The position numbers and the translations under genes were made by a program. From assembly GCA_045593785.1 (NCBI GenBank), contig JAZNXH010000144.1, forward strand, positions 1-22,063: a stretch of DNA of 22,063 nt, in the 5' to 3' direction. Below are positions 14,272 to 22,063 of this stretch, piece after piece. Origin of the DNA: SZUA-448 sp045593785. GTDB lineage: Bacteria > Bacillota > Clostridia > Lachnospirales > Lachnospiraceae. The notes under the pieces were generated by a model. That model had not been told where the DNA came from and did no database searches. It saw nothing but the letters and a program-made list of their open reading frames with translations. The stretch's first letter is position 1. Each line of letters opens with the position of its first letter.

Positions 14272-15576
14272 TTAAATTCTATACAACTTTGCCGCATGTG
14301 GTCTTATACTTGCAGTAAGCACCCCGCACTTTACTTCGTATGTTTCTTTTGTCCAAAGCTCGGTTGCAGCATTCGCGGTTATCGGCGTACAGTACATTGC
14401 TTCAACACCGTACTTCTCAATGCTGTTCAGTTCTACACTCAATTCCAGCTCTTCCTCCGAGAGATTGAACATGACAATATATTTCTCTCCGTTCTCTCCG
14501 ATATTCATCCAGATGGCGTGCTTCTTGTCGCGCACTAACTGTCTTGCCTGTGTAGATAATCCGAGCAGGGCAAGGACATCTTGGTTGGTCAGGAGTTCCA
14601 ATTCTCTATCGGTGAGTTTCGGAAGTTCTGCCCCAATCATCATTGGGGATTTGAAGATAGACCAGAGTGACAGCATCGTAATGACCTCATCTTCCGTGAA
14701 GCGGCAATCTCTCTCTCCGAAATGCCATTTACCAAGCTTTCCGATAGTCAGCATATCGCAGTCCGGGAAATTTCCCGGTTCTACCTGCTTCTCCCATACT
14801 TCACACCGTTCAAACATGTTGTAAAGCAGTTTCCAATCATCCCAGAAATCATCGGTAATACGCCACATATTCGCAGTCTGTTCATAAAGCTTCGCTTCTT
14901 CTATCTTGGCAGCTCCCGGAGACAGGCTCAATACCATCGGACGACCACACTTTTCAATGGCACGATGCAACATACGGGTCTCTTCTTTTGCTGATGGTGC
15001 ATCCATACGGCAGATATCATCGCATTTGATAAAGTCCACGCCCCACTCCGCATACAGTGCAAAAATAGAATCATAATATAGCTGGGCTTCCGGTTTGTGC
15101 GTACGCACACCATACATATCCGGATTCCACCAACAGATGGAGTTATGATTGGCAATCTTGTCTGCCGTCAGGTCGGTTCCGAGTACCTTGGTATGCAGAT
15201 GTGCCGCGATTCGGGGAATGCCACGCATGATATGAATACCAAATTTTAACCCCAGACTGTGCACATAGTCTGCCAGTGGCTTGAATCCCTTGCCGTCTGC
15301 TGCAGATGGGAATCTTACCGTAGACGGTATCAATCGGGAATATTCATCCATTGCCACTTCTCCAAAGGACACATACTGTTCCTCATCATTGCAACGCGGT
15401 TCATGGCAGGCATACCACTCGATATCTACTACAACATATTCCCAGCCATACGGCTTCAGGTACTTCGCCATATAGTCGGCATTACGCTTCACATCTTCTT
15501 CCGTTACCGAAGTGTTATAATAATCATAGCTGTTCCACCCCATTGGCGGGGTGGATGCCCAATTCTTAAAGCTCAT
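14272..15576 (-). CDS. GH27 glycosidase, possible intracellular beta-L-arabinopyranosidase
   Basis: A 434-residue retaining glycosidase of family GH27, with no signal peptide, so cytosolic. TPPMGWNSYDYY (9-20) opens the barrel. The nucleophile is Asp186 in DFIKCDD, the acid/base is Asp242 or Asp243 in WRITDDFWDDW, and CWWNPDM and KSPMMIGAEL follow the family. A C-terminal beta domain ends the protein. GH27 alpha-galactosidases have an Asp-Asp pair in a DDCW motif that holds galactose. Here the same place reads DIEW (51-54), so the second Asp is Ile. As I recall, Geobacillus Abp, an intracellular GH27 beta-L-arabinopyranosidase, also has Ile there. That activity is therefore my preferred guess, with alpha-galactosidase as the alternative. 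GGAG five bases before ATG supports the start. It is the second gene of a unit with the GH3 enzyme. Confidence 0.9.
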   Translation of the reverse strand: MSFKNWASTPPMGWNSYDYYNTSVTEEDVKRNADYMAKYLKPYGWEYVVVDIEWYACHEPRCNDEEQYVSFGEVAMDEYSRLIPSTVRFPSAADGKGFKPLADYVHSLGLKFGIHIMRGIPRIAAHLHTKVLGTDLTADKIANHNSICWWNPDMYGVRTHKPEAQLYYDSIFALYAEWGVDFIKCDDICRMDAPSAKEETRMLHRAIEKCGRPMVLSLSPGAAKIEEAKLYEQTANMWRITDDFWDDWKLLYNMFERCEVWEKQVEPGNFPDCDMLTIGKLGKWHFGERDCRFTEDEVITMLSLWSIFKSPMMIGAELPKLTDRELELLTNQDVLALLGLSTQARQLVRDKKHAIWMNIGENGEKYIVMFNLSEEELELSVELNSIEKYGVEAMYCTPITANAATELWTKETYEVKCGVLTASIRPHAAKLYRI

Positions 15577-15611
15577 ATTGTCTCCATTCTGAAAATATGT
15601 TATCTTACTAT

Positions 15612-15636
15612 CCGTATTCTTCCGAAGTTCATACGG
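15612..15636 (-). other. Intercistronic stem-loop between GH3 and GH27 genes
   Basis: In the mRNA CCGTAT (15631-15636) pairs with ATACGG (15612-15617), and an inner CTT/AAG pairing around CGG sits in the loop. No U-tract follows, so it is not a terminator. It may affect mRNA processing or the relative yield of the two enzymes. The two genes are 69 nt apart. Confidence 0.45.
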
Positions 15637-15645
15637 AATAATATA

Positions 15646-18057
15646 CTAATCGAATTTCAGCAATAACTCTAAGATACGCTTGCCACAGATTTCCATCTCT
15701 TCTCTGCTGACTGCACCGGATTTCAGTGCCTCAAGCAATACTTCCATGTACCCGCGACCCATCTTTATGTCATTACCGGCTTTGATCTCAAGATACTGTT
15801 CTCCGTAGTTCCACCAGTCCGTTGTCACAACACCATGGAAGCCCCATTCGTCGCGCAGGATATCTTCGAGCAATTCCCTGCTCTCAGAAGTGCGTACACC
15901 GTTTACAAGATTATAGGACGACATGATACACCACGGGTCAGCTTCTTTTACAATAATCTCAAATGCCTTCAGATATATTTCACGTGCTGCACGCTCTGAC
16001 ACTCGTGAATCACTGTTACGACGGTTCGTCTCTTTATTATTAAATGCAAAATGCTTCACTGACGGTGAGATATGCTGTGACTGGATACCTTTTACCATTG
16101 CCGCCGCCAGCTTACCCGCGAGGAACGGATCTTCTGAATAGTATTCAAAGTTTCTTCCGCAAAGCGGACTTCTGTGAATGTTAATTGCCGGAGTCAGCCA
16201 GATAGCAATGTTGTTCTCTTTTACTTCCTTAGCTGCCGTCTCACCCACCTTGAACACCAGCTCAGGATCCCAGGAACATGCAAGCATCGTAGAGCACGGG
16301 AATGCTGTCGTACAGACGCCACATTCCTTTAGAATACGAAGGCCTGCCGGACCGTCTGCCGTCATTGCATTCGGGATACCATGATACGGATTATTGCCAA
16401 AACCAAAGGTATTCGCAACACCGGTATTCGGCTGACCACCTAGGAGGTCTGCAAGTTCTTCATCCGTCAGCGAGGCAACAAACTCATCCATTGTGAGTTT
16501 TCCTTCTGCCACATCGATCAGAAGCGGCACACCGGAAAGACGGTGTCTCCAACCGATAAAGCCTTTCTGTGCACGGATATCCGGCATCAGACCATCATTC
16601 TTATCGCATGCCATACGAGCCTGAGGAAGCACTTCTTCGGGACGTTCAAACGTCTCCAGTTCTTCATATGTTCCATCGGATAACAAACGCTTTGCAAGTG
16701 CGTTCGGCTTTAACTTCTCCGACACCTGCTCGACAATCTTATCCTCTGCCAATACATAACAGAAATCATCCCACTTCCTGGTGTCTCTTACGGAATTACC
16801 TACATGGAAGAAATACTCTCCCTTTTCAAGAAGCCATGCTGACTTCTGTACTTTCCCCAGGTCATCATACGAAGAAAATACGCGTACCGGAAATACAATA
16901 TTAAGGAGCTGTGTGTCACCCGGTTGTAACAAGCGGGTCTTTTGAAATGCTGCCAAAACTTTTGCAGGTTTCATCAATTTACCCTGTGGAGCCTCCACAT
17001 AAACCTGTACGACTTCTTTACCGGCATATGCTCCTGTATTGGTTACGCGAACCTGCAGCTGAATCTCCTCTGTCAGTTCTTCTGCTTTTACAAGTTCGAT
17101 TTCAAAATCCGTATAAGACAGACCAAAACCAAACGGATAGTTGACCTTTTCCTTCGCTCCCGGAATCGTCTCAAAATAGCGGTAACCTACATAGATGTCC
17201 TCCGTATAATGTACAAAATACTCTGACTCGTGGAACCCTTCGGTAGACGGATAATCGGTAAGTTCCTTTGCAAAGGTATCCGACAGCTTACCGGATGGCG
17301 TTCCGATGCCCATCAGAAGTTCAGCGGCAGCCGTGCCGCCTTCCATACCGCCCTGCCATGCCATCAGGACAGCATCAATTGCAGTATCTTCCTTGAACCA
17401 CTGCGTATCTACCATACCGCCGACATTCATCACGACAACAACCTTCGGGAATGCACCCTTCACCTTCTCAACCATTGCCGTCTCGGCATTCGTCAGATAA
17501 AAATCGCCGCGTTCAAACACGGAGTCTTCCTTCGGTTCCATACCGGACTTTGATAATTCCTCCGGATTATTCTCCAGAGTACATTTTCTATCCCAGCCTT
17601 CACCGGAAAAACGACAGATGGAAATAACCGCCGTATCCGTAAATGCCCTTGCCTTAGCAAGCAATGCATCCGGGAGTTCCGGCTCTCTTGTCATGCCCGG
17701 TGCAACACCCTTGGCATACTGTGCATCAATATCCTTCTGATAATAAGCGACCAGTTCTTCAAACACAGTAACATCGGACTGCTTCTTGAAGCCCTCGTAC
17801 AAGTTGGTAACGCCACTTACTGTAACATCACCGCTTCCGCCACCGCCCTTCACATAATCAACGGTCGCCTTACCGAACAGCGCAAGCTTCACGCCTTTTG
17901 CAAACGGAAGTACGTTATTCTCGTTCTTTAAAAGTACCATACCCTCCTTGGCAGCATTCTTGGAAAACGCTACATGCTCTGCGCAGGCAGTCACTCTCTG
18001 CCCGTCTTTTCCTAACGGTAAATTCGGTTGATATTTCAATCTTTGCCACTTCTCCAT
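15646..18057 (-). CDS. GH3 beta-glycosidase with permuted domain order
   Basis: An 803-residue exo-acting glycosidase of family GH3, most likely beta-glucosidase or beta-xylosidase, with no signal peptide and so cytosolic. The domain order is reversed. The GH3 C-terminal domain comes first, about 30-315, opening with EGMVLLKNENNVLPF. A fibronectin-III-like domain follows at about 335-425. The catalytic barrel, normally first, is last, about 515-770: MTADGPAGLR, GRNFEYYSEDP (634-644), KHFAFNNKETNR (668-679), and nucleophile Asp747 in GVVTTDWWN. Butyrivibrio and Ruminococcus beta-glucosidases are known with this order. All key residues are present, so this is not a broken gene. AGGAGG eight bases before the ATG at 18057 supports the start. 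GH27 follows in the same unit. Confidence 0.92.
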   Translation of the reverse strand: MEKWQRLKYQPNLPLGKDGQRVTACAEHVAFSKNAAKEGMVLLKNENNVLPFAKGVKLALFGKATVDYVKGGGGSGDVTVSGVTNLYEGFKKQSDVTVFEELVAYYQKDIDAQYAKGVAPGMTREPELPDALLAKARAFTDTAVISICRFSGEGWDRKCTLENNPEELSKSGMEPKEDSVFERGDFYLTNAETAMVEKVKGAFPKVVVVMNVGGMVDTQWFKEDTAIDAVLMAWQGGMEGGTAAAELLMGIGTPSGKLSDTFAKELTDYPSTEGFHESEYFVHYTEDIYVGYRYFETIPGAKEKVNYPFGFGLSYTDFEIELVKAEELTEEIQLQVRVTNTGAYAGKEVVQVYVEAPQGKLMKPAKVLAAFQKTRLLQPGDTQLLNIVFPVRVFSSYDDLGKVQKSAWLLEKGEYFFHVGNSVRDTRKWDDFCYVLAEDKIVEQVSEKLKPNALAKRLLSDGTYEELETFERPEEVLPQARMACDKNDGLMPDIRAQKGFIGWRHRLSGVPLLIDVAEGKLTMDEFVASLTDEELADLLGGQPNTGVANTFGFGNNPYHGIPNAMTADGPAGLRILKECGVCTTAFPCSTMLACSWDPELVFKVGETAAKEVKENNIAIWLTPAINIHRSPLCGRNFEYYSEDPFLAGKLAAAMVKGIQSQHISPSVKHFAFNNKETNRRNSDSRVSERAAREIYLKAFEIIVKEADPWCIMSSYNLVNGVRTSESRELLEDILRDEWGFHGVVTTDWWNYGEQYLEIKAGNDIKMGRGYMEVLLEALKSGAVSREEMEICGKRILELLLKFD

Positions 18058-18086
18058 ATGTAAAACCTCCTGTATACATCTGACTG

Positions 18087-18114
18087 ATTTGATGATAACT
18101 GAACGTAATGACAA
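18087..18114 (-). promoter_or_regulatory. Weak candidate promoter of the GH3-GH27 unit
   Basis: On the minus strand TTGTCA (18109-18114) is 16 bp from TCAAAT (18087-18092). An overlapping TTGTAT/TATCAT pair is an alternative. A terminator lies just upstream, so a promoter must exist in this short gap unless readthrough feeds the genes. I see no catabolite-response element. Confidence 0.35.
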
Positions 18115-18150
18115 ATACAATATATCTCACACTTTTGTATAAGAAACTGC

Positions 18151-18183
18151 AAAATAAAAAAGGGACTGCCATACAGCAGTCCC
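18151..18183 (-). terminator. Terminator after the purine permease gene
   Basis: On the minus strand GGGACTGC (18176-18183) and GCAGTCCC (18162-18169) form a perfect 8-bp stem with a 6-nt loop, followed by TTTTTTATTTT. It lies about 15 nt after the permease stop. Confidence 0.9.
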
Positions 18184-18198
18184 CGTAGCTACCCGCAA

Positions 18199-19605
18199 TT
18201 AGTGCGTCAACAGAAGCATCAATGCGAACAGAATGGTGATAACCCAGGTCCAGATCTTAATCTCTTTTGCCTTACCGGTGAAGAGACTGATTACAAGATA
18301 TGCAAGAAGACCAAATGCGATACCGTAAGAAATATTGTAGGTGAACGGCATCATCGCCATGGTAAGGAATGCAGGAACTGCGGATTCCAGAGATACCCAG
18401 TCAATTCTCTTCAGAGCACTCATCATCAGAACACCAACATAAATCAATGCAGCAGCGGTTGCACAGCTTGGAATCAACTGAGCAATCGGGCTAAAGAACA
18501 TTGCGATAGCAAAGCATGCTGCGGTGAAAATGGAAGTAAGACCGGTACGGCCTCCTTCTGCAACACCTGCAGTAGACTCAACGAAAGTAGTAACGGTAGA
18601 GGTACCGCAAATTGCACCGGTGGTGGTCGCAATTGCATCTGCCATCATCGCCTTGTTTACATTCGGAATCTCGTCGTTCTCTAAGAGGTTACCGCGGTCA
18701 CACGCTGCGAAGAGCGTACCAAGGGTATCGAACATATCTACCATACAGAATGCAAGAGCGGTTGCAACGATGGTGAATACAAGGTTCACACTACCGTTTG
18801 CTGCAACGTATGCAGAAAAATCAAAGCCTTCGGTAAACACTTTGCCAAGTGCCTGAGTACCAAACTCCTTAAATGCTGCAAACGGACTGGACATAGAAAT
18901 ACCAAGGTTTGCATAGAATCCCGGAACGGTAAGTCCGAGTACATAGTAAAGACCCATACCTGCAAGGATACCCCAAAGAACTGCACCACGAACATTCTTC
19001 TTTGCAAGAATAACGATGATAAAGAAAGCCGCAATGGTAACTACCATCGGCATAATATCGCCCCAGGTCTTGGTCATCAAGTTAAACGAGCCAAGGGTAA
19101 CACCGGTAGAGGAATCTGCTACAACGATACCTGCGTTCTGAAGGCCGAGGAATGCGATGAATAAACCAATACCCGCAGAGATAGCAGAACGTACGGTAAC
19201 CGGAATCGCTGCGAAAATCTTCTTTCTGAGACCGGTTAAAGTAAGCAGAACGAAAACAATACCATCAATAAGAATCATTACCATAGCGTTCGCATAAGTA
19301 AAACCAAAGCCAACACATACGGTGTAAACAGCAAATGCGTTCAGACCCATACCACTTGCCTGAGCGAGCGGAAGGTTCGCAAGAAGACCAATTAACACGG
19401 TTCCTACTACTGCAGAAATCGCAGTTGCAATGTAGATAGCACCATAAGATACACCCAATACATTGGTGCCATCTCCAAACGGGTTGGCAAACATGTTAGC
19501 GTTTACCATGAGGATATATACCATTGCAAAGAAAGTGGTAATACCCGCCGTCATCTCAATCCTCACGGTCGTACCGCGTTCATTGAGTTTGAAGAATTTT
19601 TCCAT
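18199..19605 (-). CDS. AzgA-type purine (adenine/guanine/hypoxanthine) permease
   Basis: This 468-residue multispanning membrane protein belongs to the AzgA (PbuG/PbuO) branch of nucleobase transporters and probably imports hypoxanthine, guanine or adenine with protons. The N-terminus FFKLNERGTTVRIEMTAGIT, the GMGLNAFAVYTV helix, DMFDTLGTLFA, and the substrate-loop signature TFVESTAGVAEGGRTGLT are diagnostic. It is a different branch from the UraA-type permease elsewhere in the window. I chose ATG at 19605, eight bases after AGGGAG; an adjacent ATG at 19608 and a GTG at 19614 are alternatives. It is a single-gene unit with its own terminator. The long leader lacks a recognisable purine riboswitch, which is notable because such genes often carry one. 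Confidence 0.93.
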   Translation of the reverse strand: MEKFFKLNERGTTVRIEMTAGITTFFAMVYILMVNANMFANPFGDGTNVLGVSYGAIYIATAISAVVGTVLIGLLANLPLAQASGMGLNAFAVYTVCVGFGFTYANAMVMILIDGIVFVLLTLTGLRKKIFAAIPVTVRSAISAGIGLFIAFLGLQNAGIVVADSSTGVTLGSFNLMTKTWGDIMPMVVTIAAFFIIVILAKKNVRGAVLWGILAGMGLYYVLGLTVPGFYANLGISMSSPFAAFKEFGTQALGKVFTEGFDFSAYVAANGSVNLVFTIVATALAFCMVDMFDTLGTLFAACDRGNLLENDEIPNVNKAMMADAIATTTGAICGTSTVTTFVESTAGVAEGGRTGLTSIFTAACFAIAMFFSPIAQLIPSCATAAALIYVGVLMMSALKRIDWVSLESAVPAFLTMAMMPFTYNISYGIAFGLLAYLVISLFTGKAKEIKIWTWVITILFALMLLLTH

Positions 19606-19608
19606 CAT

Positions 19609-19717
19609 GTACACTCCCTAAAAATAATATTCCGAATTCGCAGAATCCTTCTCTTTCTTCTGCCCGCTCCGGTTGCGTGCCTGTGAACCGGCATCACGAA
19701 ACCTGTCCAACAAAAGC
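19609..19717 (-). other. Long, probably structured leader of the purine permease mRNA
   Basis: About 110 nt separate the predicted start of transcription from the gene. CCGGTT/AACCGG (19669-19691) forms a 6-bp stem with an 11-nt loop. GCAGAA/TTCTGC (19640-19663) forms a second 6-bp stem with a purine-rich 12-nt loop. Neither matches the purine, THF or ZTP riboswitch consensus as I know them. It could be an undescribed regulatory RNA or simply a leader. Confidence 0.45.
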
Positions 19718-19723
19718 ACTTTA

Positions 19724-19732
19724 ATTATATCA
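19724..19732 (-). promoter_or_regulatory. Extended -10 promoter of the purine permease gene
   Basis: On the minus strand TGATATAAT is a consensus -10 with the extended TG. No good -35 sits at the usual distance, as is common for extended -10 promoters. Start predicted near 19717. Confidence 0.65.
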
Positions 19733-19803
19733 TACATTTAAAAAATGCACATTCCTTTTCTGTCATTTCAGCGATATTTTTTCAAGCTTTTTCACTTTTT
19801 TCC

Positions 19804-21636
19804 TTACGCGGTATAATACTGCGCCTGTGCTGTCCACATCTGGTGATACAGTCCTTCCGGCTCCTGCATCAGGGTATCGTGACTGCCGGACTGCACAATC
19901 TTTCCTTCATCAAACACATAAATCGTATCACAGAACCTGCAGCTCGACATACGGTGCGAGATATAGATGGATGTCTTATCCTTTACCAATTCATCAAAAT
20001 GCCGGTATATCTCGAACTCCGATACCGGGTCAAGCGCTGAAGTCGGCTCGTCGAGGATGACGTAGGGAACATCCTTGTAGAGTGCTCTAGCAATCACAAT
20101 CTTCTGTGCTTCACCGCCGGAAATCTCGATACCGTTTTCCTCCATCTGATAGATGTTCGTCTCGATACTCTGCGGCATATCCGCAAGACGTTTTTCAAAT
20201 CCGGCACGAATCAGACAATTCCGTACTCTCTCTGAATCATATGCTGCTGTTCCCGCTACATTCTCCGCAAGACTTCCGGAAAAGAGCTTAAAATCCTGAA
20301 ACACTACAGAAAGCAATCCGACATATTCTTCATAATCGTACAACTGTATATTGATTCCGTTCAGCAGTATCTCGCCCTCCGTCGGGTCGTACAAACGGCA
20401 AAACAACTTGATAAAGGTAGTTTTCCCGGCTCCGTTCGGTCCAACAACCGCAGTCTTACTGCCAAGACTTATCTTCGTATTTACATGGGACAATACATAC
20501 TCGTCCGTGTTCGGATAACGGAAGGACACATCCTTAAACTCGATTACAAACTCATTATCATCCCGTTTTTCCACCGGAAGGGTTCCCTCGTAACGCTTGT
20601 TTTCAATCTCCATATAATCATAAAAATACGCAAGATATTTACTCTGGATGTCAATGTTGATATAGACATCGAATAATGTACCAATACTGCCGGCAATATT
20701 CGCATACGCCGAGATATAACGCAGTGTGTTGCCGACACTAATCAAAGAATACACCGCCTTCAAGCCGACATATAGATAACTCGAGTACTGTAAGAAGAAA
20801 GAACAGATGCTGTGCACAAAATCGGTCTTCACAAGTCTCTTCGTCAGTTTCCTCGCTTCCGCCTCCATGAAGGCAGAACACTTGTCACTCTCCGTTGTAA
20901 TCAGCGGTTGCAGCTTATACAGACGGATATACTTACCCTGCGCGTAATCAAACACCATGGAGTAAAAATAACTGAAAAACCGGTTACTCGTAACTATCTG
21001 CTCAAAACTATCCTGCTGTGCTTTAGCGCGCCGTTTATTCACCATAGTAGTTCCGTAGAGACACAGTCCTGCAACTGCAACCAGGAAGAGTACACTGTAC
21101 CCACGGTTCAACAGGAGTGCCAGCCTGCTCTCCCCCTCATATATGGTCGGAAGAAACAACGGAATCAACAGCACCAGCGCATATACCGCACTGCAGATAT
21201 TTTCGATAAAGCGTGCAAGATTATTACAAAAATGCGTAATATCTCCATGCGAAGTCATTCCGTTCTCTGCTTTACTGATCAGCTCCAGTGTTTCCTTCTT
21301 TTCCAAAATGTCATAGTCGATGTCCAATGTCTTTTCGCAGATCATCTGCTGTATCTTCATGGACAGGGCGCGCTGATTGATACCGATCAACTTCTCCATG
21401 CCCCAGTGAATCAGGCCAAATACCCCTTCCAGTACCAGCATCTCAAGTGCTGTCCGCATCACTGCTTCAAATCCGAACTTCTGCAACAGCATATCCAGTA
21501 TCCGGCTGCCGTACACAATCGGAAGGAAGGTACGGAAGGTCGATATCAGCTTAGTAATTACAATCAGCGTAATGTGCCCGGGTCTTAGTTTTCTTACCAG
21601 TGACAGCACTTTTCGTATCGTTCCGCTATACTTCAT
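19804..21636 (-). CDS. ABC exporter half-transporter (membrane domain fused to ATPase)
   Basis: This 610-residue protein has a membrane domain (about 1-340, with hydrophobic helices) fused to an ATP-binding domain (about 365-605), as in B-type ABC exporters. The ATPase is complete: GPNGAGKTT (399-407), a Q-loop in VFQDFKLFSG, signature ISGGE (505-509, in place of LSGGQ), YVILDEPTSALDP with catalytic Glu530, and the switch His561 in ISHRMS. The substrate is unknown; peptide, lipid or drug export are all possible. I chose ATG at 21636, with GGAGG nine bases upstream, overlapping the upstream ABC gene by 11 nt; the longer reading would sit inside that gene. The tight overlap suggests the two products form a heterodimer. 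Confidence 0.92.
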   Translation of the reverse strand: MKYSGTIRKVLSLVRKLRPGHITLIVITKLISTFRTFLPIVYGSRILDMLLQKFGFEAVMRTALEMLVLEGVFGLIHWGMEKLIGINQRALSMKIQQMICEKTLDIDYDILEKKETLELISKAENGMTSHGDITHFCNNLARFIENICSAVYALVLLIPLFLPTIYEGESRLALLLNRGYSVLFLVAVAGLCLYGTTMVNKRRAKAQQDSFEQIVTSNRFFSYFYSMVFDYAQGKYIRLYKLQPLITTESDKCSAFMEAEARKLTKRLVKTDFVHSICSFFLQYSSYLYVGLKAVYSLISVGNTLRYISAYANIAGSIGTLFDVYINIDIQSKYLAYFYDYMEIENKRYEGTLPVEKRDDNEFVIEFKDVSFRYPNTDEYVLSHVNTKISLGSKTAVVGPNGAGKTTFIKLFCRLYDPTEGEILLNGINIQLYDYEEYVGLLSVVFQDFKLFSGSLAENVAGTAAYDSERVRNCLIRAGFEKRLADMPQSIETNIYQMEENGIEISGGEAQKIVIARALYKDVPYVILDEPTSALDPVSEFEIYRHFDELVKDKTSIYISHRMSSCRFCDTIYVFDEGKIVQSGSHDTLMQEPEGLYHQMWTAQAQYYTA

Positions 21637-22063
21637 CTCCTTCCACCTCCTCATCCCTGTAATAATGACTCTGAATGTCAAACACTTCCTTATACTTTCC
21701 GCCAAGCCGCATCAATTCCTCATGCGAGCCGGACTCCACCAGTTGACCATTTTCCATAAACAGAATCCGGTTACAGAACTTCGTACTGGCAAGCCGGTGC
21801 GAGATAAACAACGACGTTTTCTCCCGCGATAAGGCATTGTATTCCTCATATATCCTGCTTTCCGCCAACGGGTCCAATGCCGATGTCGGCTCATCCAGCA
21901 CCAGCAGACTGCTCTCCTTGTAGATAGAACGCGCCAGCAGAAGTTTCTGCACTTCACCGCCTGATAACTGGATACCGCCTTCGTCAAACACCTGTGTGAT
22001 ATAAGTGTCTTCCTTTTTCTCCAGACGTTCTACCTTCTCCCACAGTCCGGCACGACGCAGGCA
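21626..22063 (-). CDS. ABC exporter half-transporter, C-terminal part (cut by window edge)
   Basis: Only the last 145 codons are present; the frame is open to the window edge, so the start, membrane domain and Walker A lie outside. Visible parts of the ATPase are signature QLSGGEVQKLLLARS, Walker B LLVLDEPTSALDP and switch His in FISHRLAS, with a short acidic tail ending EEVEGDEV. The pattern strongly resembles the downstream half-transporter, and the genes overlap by 11 nt, so they probably encode two halves of one exporter. Both copies keep catalytic Glu after Walker B, so neither ATPase site looks obviously degenerate here. Confidence 0.93.
   Translation of the reverse strand, partial: CLRRAGLWEKVERLEKKEDTYITQVFDEGGIQLSGGEVQKLLLARSIYKESSLLVLDEPTSALDPLAESRIYEEYNALSREKTSLFISHRLASTKFCNRILFMENGQLVESGSHEELMRLGGKYKEVFDIQSHYYRDEEVEGDEV

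Noticed and set aside
15646..18057. Rearranged or broken GH3 gene
   Set aside because: The unusual domain order is continuous, in frame and keeps all catalytic motifs, and the same order is known in other gut Firmicutes.
19626..19640. ATTCCGAATTCG as a PurR box near the purine permease start
   Set aside because: It matches CCGAA but not the rest of the Bacillus PurBox, and a single half next to the ribosome site is not convincing.
20812..21588. 258-codon plus-strand open frame opposite the ABC transporter
   Set aside because: It mirrors the coding frame of a complete ABC exporter, and its Cys/His/Gln-rich translation looks like an antisense artefact.

Overview
The window looks like chromosomal DNA from a low-to-moderate-GC Firmicute, most likely a Lachnospiraceae-type gut Clostridium. 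The basis is AGGAGG ribosome sites, TTGACA/TATAAT-like promoters, U-tract hairpin terminators and the gene families present: an NptA-PhoU fusion, a GH3 enzyme with swapped domains, an AzgA-type permease, and a DUF2975/HTH pair. I see no phage genes, transposase or CRISPR array. The region is mostly core metabolism and transport, with a small cytoplasmic glycosidase unit.

Layout. Positions 1-351 hold a minus-strand tRNA-Gly(GCC) with its own promoter and terminator, followed by the promoter of a plus-strand SDR that resembles the EF-P 5-aminopentanone reductase YmfI. That gene meets, stop codon to stop codon, a five-gene minus-strand run at 6746-1078. In transcription order the run is thiN, an NYN nuclease with two LOTUS domains, uxuA, trkA and trkH. 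Next, on the plus strand, come a UraA-type uracil permease (promoter and strong terminator visible) and a ZIP metal transporter. The ZIP gene overlaps the end of a minus-strand DUF2975/Cro-like HTH pair. Then follow cysK (minus), a NodB-like deacetylase (minus) and, divergently, a Na/phosphate cotransporter with a PhoU domain (plus). The last third is all minus strand: a GH3 then GH27 glycosidase pair, an AzgA-type purine permease with a structured leader, and two ABC half-exporters, the upstream one cut by the window edge.

How genes work together. TrkA and TrkH form a K+ uptake system. The GH3 and GH27 enzymes have no signal peptides and probably finish imported oligosaccharides inside the cell. 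The HTH and DUF2975 proteins are a conserved regulator/membrane-protein pair with palindromes beside their promoter. The two ABC half-transporters probably pair as a heterodimer.

Best leads. (1) The NYN-LOTUS gene overlaps uxuA, and its leader shares a GAGAAC/GTTCTC inverted repeat and start-site sequence with the trkA leader. (2) The tRNA-Gly has a G53-G61 mismatch where a G-C pair is nearly invariant. (3) The GH27 enzyme has Ile in place of a substrate-binding Asp, which points to beta-L-arabinopyranosidase rather than alpha-galactosidase activity. No wholly new defence or mobile system is evident.
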